DNA of 64,000 nt from Lepidostoma basale (lineage: Eukaryota; Arthropoda; Insecta; Trichoptera; Lepidostomatidae). The DNA is taken from NCBI GenBank assembly GCA_022606425.2, contig JAHDVF020000843.1, positions 310,001 through 374,000 of the forward strand, written 5' to 3'. Shown here in pieces: positions 20,238 to 31,029 of this stretch (positions are counted from its first letter, which is position 1; the number at the start of each line of letters is the position of its first letter). Made by a program: the position numbers and the translations under genes. Below the pieces are notes generated by a model. It searched no databases and was not told the DNA's origin. It worked only from the letters and a program-made list of their open reading frames with translations.

Positions 20238-20832
20238 GCAACTGGCAAAAGAAGGATATTGAAAGAAGGGTTGGGGCAGGCAACAGAGTAAATGGTGCAC
20301 TTAAAGTTATCATCGCAAACAAAAGCCTATCCAAAAAAGCCAAGATGGCAGGCAAGATGGTAATCTTGTGCCGACCCTTATGTATGGAAGCGAAGCATGG
20401 AACTGGCTAAAGAAGGATGAAAGTAGAATAAATGCAGTGGAAATGAGATCTCTAAGATGAATGTGTGGCAAATTTGTATATGATAGAGTGACAAATGCAA
20501 GTATAAGAAGTGAATGTGGTGCATATGAAAGTGTTATGAACAAAATAAGGAAAGGGTCGTTAAGATGGTTTGGACACATGGAAAGAATGAGTGAAGACAG
20601 AATGGTAAAGAAGGTATATGTAAACGGCGTGAACGGAGCTAGAAATAGAGGAAGACCGAGGAAAACGTGGCACGATAAAATCAATCAAATATTGAATGTC
20701 GGTCACATGAGGAGTCGGAGAAATCAATGTGCGTGCATGACAAGATGTATGAATGTATAGGAATCGAGAAAAGTATGTCAGGAAAGAAAAGTGTGGCAGT
20801 CCATCCATTCGTGATGGTTAGTTAGTTAGTTT
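20238..20832 (+). mobile_element. family A 3' fragment, rearranged
   Basis: Starts with NWQKK directly fused to DIERRVGAGNRVNGALKVII, segments that are in the opposite order in the long copy, so an internal rearrangement occurred. An open frame at 20461-20760 encodes SLRWFGHMERMSEDRMVKKV and RGRPRKTWHDKINQIL. The AYPxGE end with its hairpin is deleted; GTGATGGTTAGTTAGTT closes the copy. Confidence 0.75.
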
Positions 20833-20844
20833 AGTTAGTTAGAA

Positions 20845-21247
20845 ATGAGATCTCTTAGACGAATGTGTAGTAAGAATATATATGATAGAGTGTCAAATGC
20901 AAATATTAGAAGTGAATGCAGTGCGAATGATAGCGTTATGTACAAAATAATAAAAGTGTCATAATGATGGTTTGTACGCATGGAAAGAAAGGATGATAAA
21001 AAATATATTTGTTAAACAATGTAAACGAAACAAGAAATGAAGAAGACCGAGGAAAGCGTGGCATGATCAATTCAATCAAATATAAAATGTCAGTCACATG
21101 AGTATTCAGAGAAATCGATGTGCGTGCGTGAAACGATGTATAAATTTAATGTTGAGAGAGCGAGAGAAGTATGTCAAGAAATAATAGTGTGGCTGTTCAT
21201 TCTTTCTGCCTGCCCCTTTGGAGAGACAGTGTGATGGTTAGTTAGTT
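20845..21247 (+). mobile_element. family A 3' fragment, adjacent decayed copy
   Basis: Follows the previous copy's tail directly in the same orientation. Numerous frameshifts. The hairpin is CCCC-TTTG-GAGA (decayed loop), then GTGATGGTTAGTTAGTT. Confidence 0.7.
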
Positions 21248-21385
21248 GTTAAATAAAAAATCATCTTAAATAATTACAATCATTTGAAATCACAATCTTA
21301 AAAATGACAATCTGGAATTATTTATCTTTTACAAATGGCACATAACCTAATGTTGATCACAATAGATTTATGATGCTTAGTTTGT

Positions 21386-22087
21386 TTAACACGTTGACTG
21401 CGAAACACTGACCGGGATAGTGATAAAGGGAAGAACCCAAGGGCGGACCCCTGTCCAAGTCAGGCCCTATACCGTTCGGTTTTAAGTAAGTAGGAGTTTT
21501 TTTTTTTTAACAATTTACATCTTCGTCTCTATTGAGATACAATCAATCCTTAAATGATTAACCTGCATTGGGTAAAATCCAGTATTTTCTACAAGTATTG
21601 GTAACATTCAATAAAAACAATATGTTGTATAAAAACTGGTCCAAGTTTAAAAAAGCATAAAAAAATTGGAGAAGTATTCTCCTGGCGTTGTCTAGCAATG
21701 TATGATACCTTTCACATTGCATTAATAAAAAATTTCTGCTTAATGCTTACACCTAATCTTAATAGATGGCGCTGGTATAGATTGAACTAAAAAATGTGAA
21801 GTGTTTGCATATATACATCTTCCAATAATTTGTCAGACGTGGTGGTCGTAAGAAGGGCGGAATGTGGAATGTTGTTAACATAAAGTGATTGCTTAACCCA
21901 ACCAATGACAGGTCATAAGTCCTGTAAACGCCTCGACCACCATATTCTGTTTCCAAAAAACAATTTACATCTTTGTCTCTATTGAGATACTTACTTAAAA
22001 CCAAACGGTATAGGGTGTAATCTGGACAAGGGGTCAGCCTTTTGGATTCTTCCCTTACCACTGTCCCGGTTAGTGCTCCGCAGTTAA
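21386..22087. mobile_element. piggyBac-like MITE (TTAA ends) containing a family R copy
   Basis: TTAA at both outer ends. About 85-base inverted repeats run inward, with ACCGGGATAGTGATAAAGGG on the left and the matching complement on the right; the right end lacks the first CACGTTGA. Inside lies a family R sequence (21500-22000). TTAA duplication is the hallmark of piggyBac superfamily insertions (family knowledge). No transposase remains. Confidence 0.6.
21505..22005. mobile_element. family R fold-back element, nested
   Basis: Carries CATCTTCGTCTCTATTGAGA at both sides, TCTCCTGGCGTTGTCTAGCA, the intact ATTGCATTAATAAAAAATTT (empty site of the insertion at 53630) and the arm with AACCAATGACAGGTCATAAG. 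It has no coding sequence. Confidence 0.6.
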
Positions 22088-22423
22088 AGTTTTAAAATTA
22101 CGCTTAAATAATTATACATAGCTTTAGGTAACAGAATGTACTGTATTATATTGTTAAAATTGTGTCATGTGAATAATCCCTTTTACTTTTAATTAAAAAC
22201 AATCAAAATACTCTGAAAGAAGTCATAAATGTTTTTAAATCATAGACAATTTTCAGAGGGATTCATACATTTGAATGGTGAATTAAGAATGCAATTCTGA
22301 ACATATAAATAACATGAAGAAAAAACAATTGAACATAATTTTTTGTTCCATATTATAAATATGTTATGTTTCCTATTTATTTTATAATGCAATTATCTAT
22401 CTGCTGTTTGGTTGTTTGGCTGT
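22088..22423. other. AT-rich spacer
   Basis: Nothing recognised. Confidence 0.4.
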
Positions 22424-22559
22424 AATTAAAATACTGTTTTTTTTTTTCACTTTTGAGTTTATTTTTCTCCACATGTTTCGAAATTTATATTGTTTTTGAA
22501 ACCTTCAAAACATGTCGAGAAAAATAAACTCAAGCGTGACAAAAATAGTGCTTTTAATT
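22424..22559. mobile_element. small fold-back element with hammerhead-like end
   Basis: Arms of about 60 bases: AATTAAAATACTGTTTTT and TGAGTTTATTTTTCTCCACA on the left, inverted on the right as AACATGTCGAGAAAAATAAA. The left arm keeps CGAAACATGT and the right arm ACATGTCGAG; together they suggest an ancestral GAAAC-AT-GTC, the helix III and cleavage-site portion of a hammerhead. The right arm is also found alone at 63471-63520. Confidence 0.6.
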
Positions 22560-22619
22560 CTTAAAATATTCCTCATTGTGGAATTCTACAGTGTTAACAC
22601 CCTATTTTTATTGTCTCTT

Positions 22620-23010
22620 CTTCTACTTTTTGTCCTGTCACACCTCCGTGGTGCATACGGCCTCAAGAAACCTTCTCCACCCGACTCTATTGCATGCCTG
22701 ATGGCTAACATCATCCCACTTAAGGCCTGCTGCCTTAACCTCGTTCTGCAGGGCTCTTCTCCAGGTGGTTCTAGGTCTGCCTCGCTTCCTCTTTCCCCCC
22801 ATAGGGGACCAGTCTAGTGCGACCTGAGCGATGCAGGCTGGGTTCCGTCTCAGAGTGTGACCGATCCACTGCCATTTGCGTCTAGCGACTTGTTCTCTAA
22901 TTGGTTTGAATTGTTTGCCTGCCACGGTCCAGAGAATGGCATTTGACACTGTTTGGGGCCAATAGATCTTGAATATTGAGCGAAGGCACTTATTTATAAA
23001 CACCTGAAGT
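22620..23010 (-). mobile_element. family D RT C-terminal fragment
   Basis: The - strand open frame of 121 codons includes QVARRKWQWIGHTLRRNPAC, KRKRGRPRTTWRRALQNEVK and KWDDVSHQACNRVGWRRFLE, the C-terminal domain of a non-LTR RT. 5' truncated. A relative lies at 58310-58535. Confidence 0.75.
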
Positions 23011-23085
23011 TTTCCAATAACGTCCGCGGTAGATTTCCAATTTTATTGTAATGAAAATTAAAATTTAAAAAAAAAATCTTATTCT

Positions 23086-23660
23086 TCACTTTTGATAGAC
23101 TCGGGAGTCTGTTATTTCAGGCGGGTCCTCTTGAGACGCTGAACTCCAGCTTTCTATCCACCGTTTCGGGGGTCTTCCTGGTCGTCTCTGTCCGTTTGGC
23201 GTTCCATGGAGAGCTATGTATGGTATCCTATTTGAGCTCATTCTTTCTACATGTTGATGCCAGTATCGCCGTCTTTGACGTCCCCATCTGCCCACATATT
23301 CGACCTCGCAGATTTCTCGGATTGCTGTATTCCTAACTCGATCATGTAGGGTTTTGCCAGCTATAGCGCGGAGTGTTTTCATCTCGGTTGTCCTGAGCAT
23401 GCTCTTTGTCTTGACAGTGTCTGCCCTCGATTCAATGCTATATGTGAGGATTGGTCGCACACAGGTCTTATAAATGCGTACCTTGCTGTCAGTCCTCATG
23501 TCCTTGTTTCTCCATATGACATCTTTCAGGCGGCCTGCAACCGCTGCAGCCTTATCTACCTGTGACCTTACTTCTCTGGGGAGGTCATTAGATCTGGTTA
23601 CTTCGCTTCCGAGATATCTCAATTGGTCTACCTGTTCAAAAATCTTATTAGAAAGTATAT
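23086..23660 (-). mobile_element. family C RT C-terminal fragment, longest copy
   Basis: An open frame of 178 codons: MRYLGSEVTRSNDLPREVRS (RT thumb, YLG motif), GRLKDVIWRNKDM, RPILTYSIESRADTVKTK, RAIAGKTLHDRVRNTAIREI and RRPGRPPKRWIESW. It is the C-terminal part of a non-LTR RT; the catalytic palm is absent. Confidence 0.8.
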
Positions 23661-24549
23661 TTAGTTAAAATCCTGGATTATTCTTACCAGAAGCAGCGAG
23701 CTGCCGAAACCAGTTCAAGCCATAAACCTAAGTGGAATTTCACTTAATAAATGGTATAATTTAAAGAATTTTTCATTTATTCATTGTTTAGTTTAGTTAG
23801 ATTTAGTTTTAAGAACAAATGGGAGCTCTTAAAAAAATGTTTTCAATGACATGTTTTGTATATCACTTCATGATGTTTATATGTTCTAAAAAATATATTT
23901 AAAAGGTTATTTTTATAATATTTATAATACTAAGCAATGCTTATTACAAAATGTTAGATTTATTACGCTTGGTGTACACTAAAATTCAATATAAAACAAA
24001 AAAACATTGTACAGCAAAGTAACGACATCTTTTGACAAATTCTGGAGATAGTAAACATCTTCAGTGTATCGAGGAGACAAGATGGTAGGATTTTGAGATG
24101 TGTTTGATACTAATTCATATATTGTGCTAGTTGTGAAAATGTACGCACGCGTTTGAGGTTATGTGCAACGCTTGTTTTTAAATTTTGGAAGGACTGATTG
24201 TAAACACGCACGTACGAGTACCTAAAATAATTCGTCCATTTGTTAACGTTTTAGTGATAATTATATTAATGTTGGCCACACATTATTAATAGCACCGTTG
24301 TAAGCTTTATATAACGTAGATTTGGTAATAATTAAGCCATTTTGTACATCGCTTGGCACGTTGTTAAAAGTTTAATTTTTAATTTTGTATTAATTGACAA
24401 TATTGATAGAGGGAAAGCTCATATCTGTAGGGTGATTCCAAACCTTGTTAAAATATGGAGTAGAGGTGATTCGAGGTGATTTGTTATATTTCAATTTAAA
24501 AATATTCCCTTTATTGTCACCCTGGACATCGATCATGATTTTAACAAGT
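23661..24549. other. AT-rich spacer
   Basis: About 0.9 kb with no gene or clear repeat boundary. Confidence 0.45.
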
Positions 24550-24561
24550 GTTAATGTTTGA

Positions 24562-25096
24562 TATTAATCGATGTATGATTAAGTGTATAGAATTCCATAA
24601 TGATGTTATTAAAATAAACAAAAGTTGTTTAAAAATAGAAGAACTAAAAATTCTATAAGTGAAATATTCACAACACGTGTTTCGTCTTATGAGGACATCT
24701 TCGAGTGTGCAGGCTTAAATATAATGTGTTACTTATATAGGCTTTGGGGTATGTCCCCCCGCCACTTCTACATAGATTATTTGTGGAAGTGGTTAACAAT
24801 TATAGGTGCATTGTTAGATTAATTTCTGGGTATTTCTGGTCCAATGACTGTCCACAGAAATACCCAGAAATTAATCTAACAATGCACCTATAATTGTTAA
24901 CCACTTCCACAAATAATCTATGTAGAAGTGGAGGGGGGACATACCCCAAAGCCTATATAAGTAACACATTATATTTAAGCCTGCACACTCGAAGATGTCC
25001 TCATAAGACGAAACACGTGTCGTGAATATTTCATACCACTTATAGAATTTTCAGTTCTTCAATTTTTAAACAACTTTTGTTTATTTTAATAACATC
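24562..25096. mobile_element. 535-bp fold-back element with hammerhead-like core in each arm
   Basis: Two arms of about 245 bases, nearly identical when inverted, meet at a short loop near 24839-24855. It is flanked by GTTAATGTTTGA at 24550-24561 and 25097-25108, a probable 12-bp target duplication. The right arm (+, 24988-25024) reads CTCGAAGATGTC-CTCATAA-GACGAAACACGTGTC; the left arm (-, about 24705-24670) has the same with GTT at the end. Helix II (GTC/GAC), GAAAC, the palindrome ACACGTGT and GTC/GTT follow hammerhead order. No coding sequence. Confidence 0.75.
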
Positions 25097-25259
25097 GTTA
25101 ATGTTTGAAGTTAAAAATTGTGAACAGTGAGGGAATTGTGATAAATTAATTTTAAAAAATTAACTAATAAACATAATGTTATTTTATTCAAATGATCTCT
25201 TTTTGAAATTGTTAATTTGCAATTAAATATATGCAACTGTTGTTTAACTACACAATATA

Positions 25260-25830
25260 TAATATTTTTATATATCATACCTTCGGTAAGACAAGGGCAC
25301 AATTGCACGTTTTGTAATTTTTCATTAAAGACATTTTAAGATTTTTGAAGAATAATATCGTGTTATTCTGGCTATATTAATCATACACTATCGCCCTCTG
25401 GAAAAATGAGACTGAAATTAATGAGCGACTTTGTTCCTCCAGATAAAGGGATGTTTTTAAAATACATTGGCATACTTAACTGATTTTGAGAATTTTTAAC
25501 AATTGTGCCTTTGTCTTACCGAAGGTGCGATATATATTATATCGCACCGTGAGTGTAAAACCGACGTAAGTGTAAATATACATTTTGGAGATATGGGAGT
25601 TTAAAGACTTCATATTGCTTGGAAAAACTGTTTTTTTTTAAATAAGCCAATGTTTTTCGGTTTATAGGTATATTACTATAAACCGAAAATCATTGGTTTA
25701 TTTAAAAAAAAAAACAGTTTTTCCAAGCAATATGAAATCTTTAAACTCCCATATCTCCAAAATTTATATTTGCAGTTATCTCGGTTTTACATTCACGGTG
25801 CGATATAAATTATATTTCTTTATTATTTAT
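25260..25830. mobile_element. nested inverted-repeat element
   Basis: An inner pair (about 25555-25662 and 25675-25795) is inverted, with GGAGATATGGGAGTTTAAAG and AACTGTTTTTTTT. An outer pair matches 25270-25307 (TACCTTCGGTAAGACAAGGG) with 25500-25530. GGTGCGATATA occurs three times. It is probably a composite of two MITEs, one inside another. Confidence 0.6.
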
Positions 25831-25974
25831 ATCTGCCCTTGCTTCGACGCCATATGTTATTATTGGTTTCATAGTATATAAATCATGAACTGTTCGAATC
25901 GTTTAAGTATTAAATATTAAGAATCTATTTTGTTTCCAAAAAATATGAAAAATGTCATTTTGTTTAAGACAAAT

Positions 25975-26224
25975 GAAGACTACAGGGGAAAAACAAGGAA
26001 TGTCAGTAGAAGGTTTATTTGAATAAATTGAGAATAAAGGCTAATCAAAGTCTATACATTTCTTAGCAATTAGCAATCGATTATCTGGCCATAGTCGATG
26101 ACACAGATGATTTTTGAATATGAAAATTTTACTGTGGATAGATACGTACAAATGCCGCTAGATGGTATTATTACATTTATTTTGAATTTTAACTGACATT
26201 CCTTGTTTGTCCCCTGTAGTCTTC
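25975..26224. mobile_element. 250-bp MITE with 33-bp TIRs and AAAT duplication
   Basis: Left end GAAGACTACAGGGGAAAAAC and right end the complement of GAAGACTACAGGGGACAAAC. Flanking AAAT on both sides (25971-25974 and 26225-26228) may be a target duplication. Superfamily not determined. Confidence 0.75.
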
Positions 26225-26228
26225 AAAT

Positions 26229-26715
26229 GAACTACTTATAATATTTGTTTGGACAACTAACGCCATCTGTGTATTAAGTAATTAATTAAATTAAACTTTA
26301 GTAGCCTTACTTCATATCTTAGTAACTAAATTTTAGAGCATAGCTACAATAGATCTTTGCTATATTTTTTTTCATACTAGATATTGTAACCTTCACAAAA
26401 TAACCTTATGTACTATACGTAGTTCTTCCAAGAATGGAAAAAATCATAAGAGGCTTCCATCTTTCTGCTACATTGTACTTGTGTAGAAATAAGCTAGTCT
26501 GTAGTGTTTTATATAACCATTTCTTATTCACTTTGACTCTCTCTCGGCTTGGATGGATTTAATGAAAAAAGTTTTTGATGTTTGTCATATGCGTACAAAG
26601 GCTTGTGGCACTAAAGATTATTAAATAAGACGGATGACGTGTGTTTTTGTAATATAGATAAACTTTTGTCTCGTCTTGTTCCTAATCCCCTTTGCGTTGA
26701 TAATTTTGCATTTGA
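26229..26715. other. AT-rich spacer
   Basis: Nothing recognised. Confidence 0.4.
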
Positions 26716-27025
26716 AACTAACTAACTAACCATCACGCCGTCTCCCCGAAGGGGTAGACAGAAAGAATGGACTGCCACACCTTTCTTTCCTGACATATTT
26801 CTCTCGCTTCCTCAACATTCATACATCGTGTCATGCACGCGCGTCGATTTCTCTGACTCCTCACATGGCCGACATTCAATATTTGATTTATTTGATCGTG
26901 CCACGTTTTCCTTGGTCTTCCTCTATTTCTGGTACCATTTACATCATTAACATATCATTTTTTTACCATTCTTTCTTCATTCATTCTTTACCATTATTTT
27001 TACCATTCTTTCTTCATTGCATTTG
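26716..27025 (-). mobile_element. family A 3' fragment
   Basis: Canonical 3' terminus with CTAACTAACTAACC and CCCCGAAGGGG, followed by reversed RT C-terminus. A short TTTTTACCATTCTTTCTTCA segment is duplicated in tandem at its 5' end. Confidence 0.8.
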
Positions 27026-27339
27026 ATATTTATTAATAACAAACTTTGTTCCACTCATTGTTTTAAAATGAAATTGCGTATTGAAATTTCTTGATAGAAG
27101 ACGATTGTAAAATGAAAATAATAAAATTAAATAAAAATTTAAATTAATATATAATTAAATTTTAATAAACGTAACCTCTCGAGAGAAACGTCATTTAATA
27201 TTTTCAGTTTGTAAAATACTGATTAATTATTTAATTTTGTGTCCACCAATAGATATCGCTGGTAGAAAAAAAAAAATCATAGTCAATCTTATGAGACGGA
27301 AATTGTTAGAATTGCCTAGATTCTATGACACAAATCAAA
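27026..27339. other. AT-rich spacer
   Basis: Nothing recognised. Confidence 0.4.
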
Positions 27340-27605
27340 TTCTTCTTCTTCTTCCCTAAGTGCCGTCTCCTCTGAGAAGGTTGGCTCTAAAACAGTGCTT
27401 TTTCCACCTTGTTGACTGCGGCCCTGAACAGCGATGTGATGCTACTTCTGAACCATTGTCTTAAATTGTGCAGACAAGAGATTCTTCTCCAGACTGGTCC
27501 TCTTTTTCCTGGTATTTTTCCCTGAATTATAAGTTGTTGGAGTTGGTATATTTCTCCTCTCATTACGTGACCAAAGTAATTGCAGTAATTGCAACTTAAA
27601 TGTGG
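27340..27605 (-). mobile_element. family E RT C-terminal fragment
   Basis: The - strand encodes YFGHVMRGEIYQLQQLIIQG and KRGPVWRRISCLHNLRQWF, with a GAAGAAGAAGAA tail near 27342. 5' truncated; related to 11890-12335 and 63605-64000. Confidence 0.65.
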
Positions 27606-27654
27606 TCTGGGTCCCCCTTCTTTGCAAATATACATATAATATTATTATTACTTA

Positions 27655-28128
27655 CTGACACCTTTATGTATGGAAGTGAAGCATGGAACTGGCAAAAGAA
27701 GGATGAAAGTAGAATAAACGCAGTAGAAATGAGATCTCTAAGACGAATGTGTGGCAAATCTGTATATGATAGAGTGACAAATGCAAGTATAAGAAGTGAA
27801 TGTGGTGCGAATGAAAGTGTTATGAACAAAATAAGGAATGGGTCATTAAGATGGTTTGGACACATGGAAAGAATGAGTGAAGACAGAATGGTAAAGAAGG
27901 TATATGTAAACGGCGTGAACGGTGATAGAAATAGAGGAAGGCCGAGGAAAACGTGGCACGATCAAATCAATCAAATATTGAATGTCGGTCACGTGAGGAG
28001 TCGGAGAAATCAACGTGCGTGCGTGACAAGATGTATGAATGTAGAGGAAGCGAGAGAAGTATGTCAGGACAGAACAGTGTGGCGTTCCATTCTTTCTGCC
28101 TACCCCTCCGGGGAGACGGCGTGATTGT
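27655..28128 (+). mobile_element. family A 3' fragment, intact RT C-terminal frame
   Basis: Open from TFMYGSEAWNWQKKDESRIN through SLRRMCGKSVYDRVTNASIR, SLRWFGHMERMSEDRMVKKV and the terminal SILSAYPSGETA with a TGA. This is one of the best-preserved C-terminal domains in the window. The hairpin is CCCC-TCCG-GGG at 28103-28113. It starts immediately after unrelated DNA, consistent with 5' truncation on insertion. No (GTTA) tail. Confidence 0.85.
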
Positions 28129-28139
28129 GAGTTGTATTA

Positions 28140-28280
28140 TTATTATTATTTAACGTAAGTCCCGCATGGACGGGGGACGGGCCTAGGGAGTGCACGAGTG
28201 AAGCTTACGAAAGGCACCGCTGCTCCTATAACAGCTTCGGGTAAGCGGAGGGAGCCCTCTATGGCTCGGCCATATTATTA
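28140..28280. repeat. GC-rich unclassified repeat-like segment
   Basis: Begins with an (ATT)n run, then GTCCCGCATGGACGGGGGAC and a stretch to GGCTCGGCCATATTATT. Its composition contrasts sharply with the flanks, suggesting an inserted element, but no family is recognised. Confidence 0.35.
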
Positions 28281-28583
28281 AAAAATTGTAGTTTCCTCGT
28301 TTTTACACTGTCGAGCAACCCCAGATGCTTTTTCATCCGTTGGAGAACAATCTCACTGCGAACTTCCAAAACGTGTTAGTATAGAAAGCAATGAAGTCTT
28401 TTCAAAATATAATGTTTTTCAAAAGTTATAATTAGTTAATAATTTATATTGTTTGTGTCCCAATAGATGGGACAGCATTACCTTTGGGCTATATAGTTCC
28501 TAAGGAAATCTTATGAATTGAATGGACATTTGAAAGGATAATGTAAAAATTCTCTCATATGTTTGTATACGATTATTTCTTAT

Positions 28584-28705
28584 TAACTAACTAACCATCA
28601 CGCCGTCTCCCCGAAAGGGTAGGCAGAAAGAATGGACTGTCACACTTTTACTGATGCGGCACTCTATCCTTCTCTTTTCACCCCGCGGGAGACGCGTGTG
28701 TATTT
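28584..28705 (-). mobile_element. non-autonomous element with family A end, truncated
   Basis: CTAACTAACCATC and CCCCGAAAGGGT, then ATGGACTGTCACACTTTTAC and GATGCGGCACT exactly as at 695-790; breaks off after CCGCGGGAGACGCG. Confidence 0.65.
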
Positions 28706-28984
28706 CTTATTAGTATTATTATATTGTACACGTTGTCTAGATTGGATTGCAAATGAAAATCGCTTGTTGTTAGAACAGTATTCTATTAATAATATCGATC
28801 CTGGAAAAGCAAAATTACTCTGGCGACATTTTGTCAAAAATCTCTTAAAACTAAATGCATCATTAGTATTTTAAATTTATTTTACGTTTGTTTTAAGTTT
28901 CCATTTTGAAAGGTTTGGCTTAATTTATAATGTCATTTCCAGAAGCACCGGTAGTTGTAGTTAGTTGTTTCGGTTTGATAAAGT

Positions 28985-29685
28985 GAAGCGTATAACTGGC
29001 AAAAGAAGGATGAAAGTAGAATAAATGCAGTAGAAATGAGATCTCTTAGACCATAGGTTTCCAATCTTTCCTGGGCCACCGCCCCCTTTACAAGAAAAAT
29101 AAACGTTCAACACCCCCCTCCCATAAAAGTTATTTGAAATATGGGAAAATGATTACAATACATACAATAACAAAATAAAATTAATATTTAAGTTTAATTT
29201 GCTTTATTAGTACCTACGTTATTAGCGTGTTTTTTTTTTTGTCTTTTTTGACTATGTTTTTTTATCTGCCCACGCTCTGTATTCTTTTCTGGGTCTTCTG
29301 CTGCTCCCCTGAAAGTCTCAAACGCCCACAAGGAGGCGTTTTCGCCCACTTTGAGAACCTAGGTCTTAGACGAATGTTTTGAAAATCTGTACTCAAAAGA
29401 GTAAATATAAGAAGTGAATGCGGTGCGAATGAAAGTGTTATGAACGAAATAATGAAAGAAACATAAGATGTTTTGGACACATGGAAAGAATGGTAAAAAA
29501 AAGTATATGTTAACGATGTAATTGAAAATAGAAATAGAATAAGACCGAGGAAAACGTGGCACGATCAAATAATTCAAATATTGAACGTCAGACACGTGGG
29601 GGAAACGACGCGCGTGCATGATACGATGTATGAATGTTGAACATTCTTTCTGCCTACCTCTTCGGAGAGACGGAGTGATAGTTAA
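28985..29685 (+). mobile_element. family A 3' fragment interrupted by a hAT MITE
   Basis: Sequence for WQKKDESRINAVEMRSLR up to 29051 continues after the insertion at 29372 with the next residues of the C-terminal domain. Several deletions follow. The 3' hairpin is CCTC-TTCG-GAG, in which the second stem pair is changed on both sides (C-G to U-A). Confidence 0.8.
29052..29363. mobile_element. hAT-type MITE, 312 bp, 8-bp target duplication
   Basis: Flanked by TCTTAGAC at 29044-29051 and 29364-29371. Ends CATAGGTTTCCAA and, inverted, CCTAGGTTCTCAA resemble the CAGNGGTTCTCAA consensus of hAT elements (family knowledge). No transposase frame. It sits inside a family A copy, so it inserted after that copy did. 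Confidence 0.85.
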
Positions 29686-29699
29686 TTAGTTATTTTGTT

Positions 29700-30342
29700 T
29701 AATACCACACCCGTAAGTGCCTCACCCTGACAACCAATAAGAAACCGAATGTTTAACCGGTAGAGAGAAAAAAATACAACGATTTTGCTTTTTCAGAATC
29801 GGTATTAATTATTTTAATGTCTAATATAATATGATGAATCGAGCTTCCGCTTATAATGCCGTAGAACAATCAAACATCCCACTTCCAAATAACTTATGAA
29901 CTTCCAAGATGAAAATAGTTGGTTGTGATTTTATATTGACGCTTTTGTAAGTCTAGAAATTGATACACATTCCATGTTGATGTTTATAGTGACGTATTTT
30001 AAACCTTTATGCTATTGCAACGCTTGTGTAATGTTTCATACTTTGTTAAAACATAAGTAGAGTTAGTAACAATCAATTGGAGTGCTTTGTATGTTTACGA
30101 ATTAACTGTTTTTTTTATTGTTTTCTAGAAAAGATGGATAATGCTGTAGTAAAGTGAAACATGTCATTCATTCCCATAAAAATATTATAAAACTTTTGGT
30201 AAACTGAATCTATCAATCATATTAATAAGGGTTTTTACATTTTGCTTAATTCATAAAAATATAATAGCACTCTGATTATTTAAATTTAAAATATTTCCGT
30301 TTGCAAATTTATGTATATTATATTTTTTATATAATAGGTAAT
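29700..30342. other. AT-rich spacer
   Basis: No supported gene or repeat boundary. Confidence 0.45.
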
Positions 30343-31029
30343 ATTTTTATTAAGGTCTGGTAACTTAAGCCGATTTTCATGTCTTTTTTGGAGGGCGTTT
30401 TTTTGTAGGAAAATAAAAATGAATCATTTTGGAAATTTACGATGTTTTTATTTAAATATTAAAGATACAAAACAATTTATTTTTATTTTTAATTTAATAG
30501 TTTATTATTATTATTATTATTAATCGAAGTAGGCACCTCGAAAAAAAGCATGTGGGTGGCCCGGGTGATTTTGGCTCTTGATGTTATCTGAAATCAAAAA
30601 TTCTTAATCTAAAGACATGTCATTCTGGTCGGAACTACAGAAGTTAAATTTCATGGATAAATAACTGACTTTGAAAAAAAAGTCAGCAAAGAAGGGGTTG
30701 TAAAATAAAAAGTTAGGGGTGAAAAAATGTCTCGGTAGTTCCGACGAGAATGACATGTCTTTAGATTAAGAATTTTTGATTTCAGATAACATCAAGAGCC
30801 AAAATCACCCGGGCCACCCACGCGCTTTTTTTTCGAGGTGCCAACTTCGATTAATAATAATAATAATAATAATAAACTATAAAAAAAATTCAAAAATTAA
30901 ATTTTTTGTATCTTTAATATCTAAATAAAAACATTCTAAATTTCCAAAACGATTCATTTTTATTTTCCTACAAAAAAACGCCCTCCAAAAGACATAAAAA
31001 TCGACTTAAGTTACCAGACTAATAAAAAT
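30343..31029. mobile_element. 687-bp fold-back element with about 290-bp arms
   Basis: Arms start ATTTTTATTA and GTCTGGTAACTTAAG and are inverted through CACCCGGGCCACCCAC and GACATGTCATTCT, separated by a roughly 100-base loop that itself contains CTGACTTT/AAAGTCAG. Each arm carries an (ATT)n or (TAA)n run of 7-8 units. No open frame of note. The arms have stayed close to identical. Confidence 0.8.

Noticed and set aside
28632..28874. 80-codon + strand ORF near 28.7 kb
   Set aside because: Its first part overlaps the truncated non-autonomous element; the rest has no recognisable domain or splice context.
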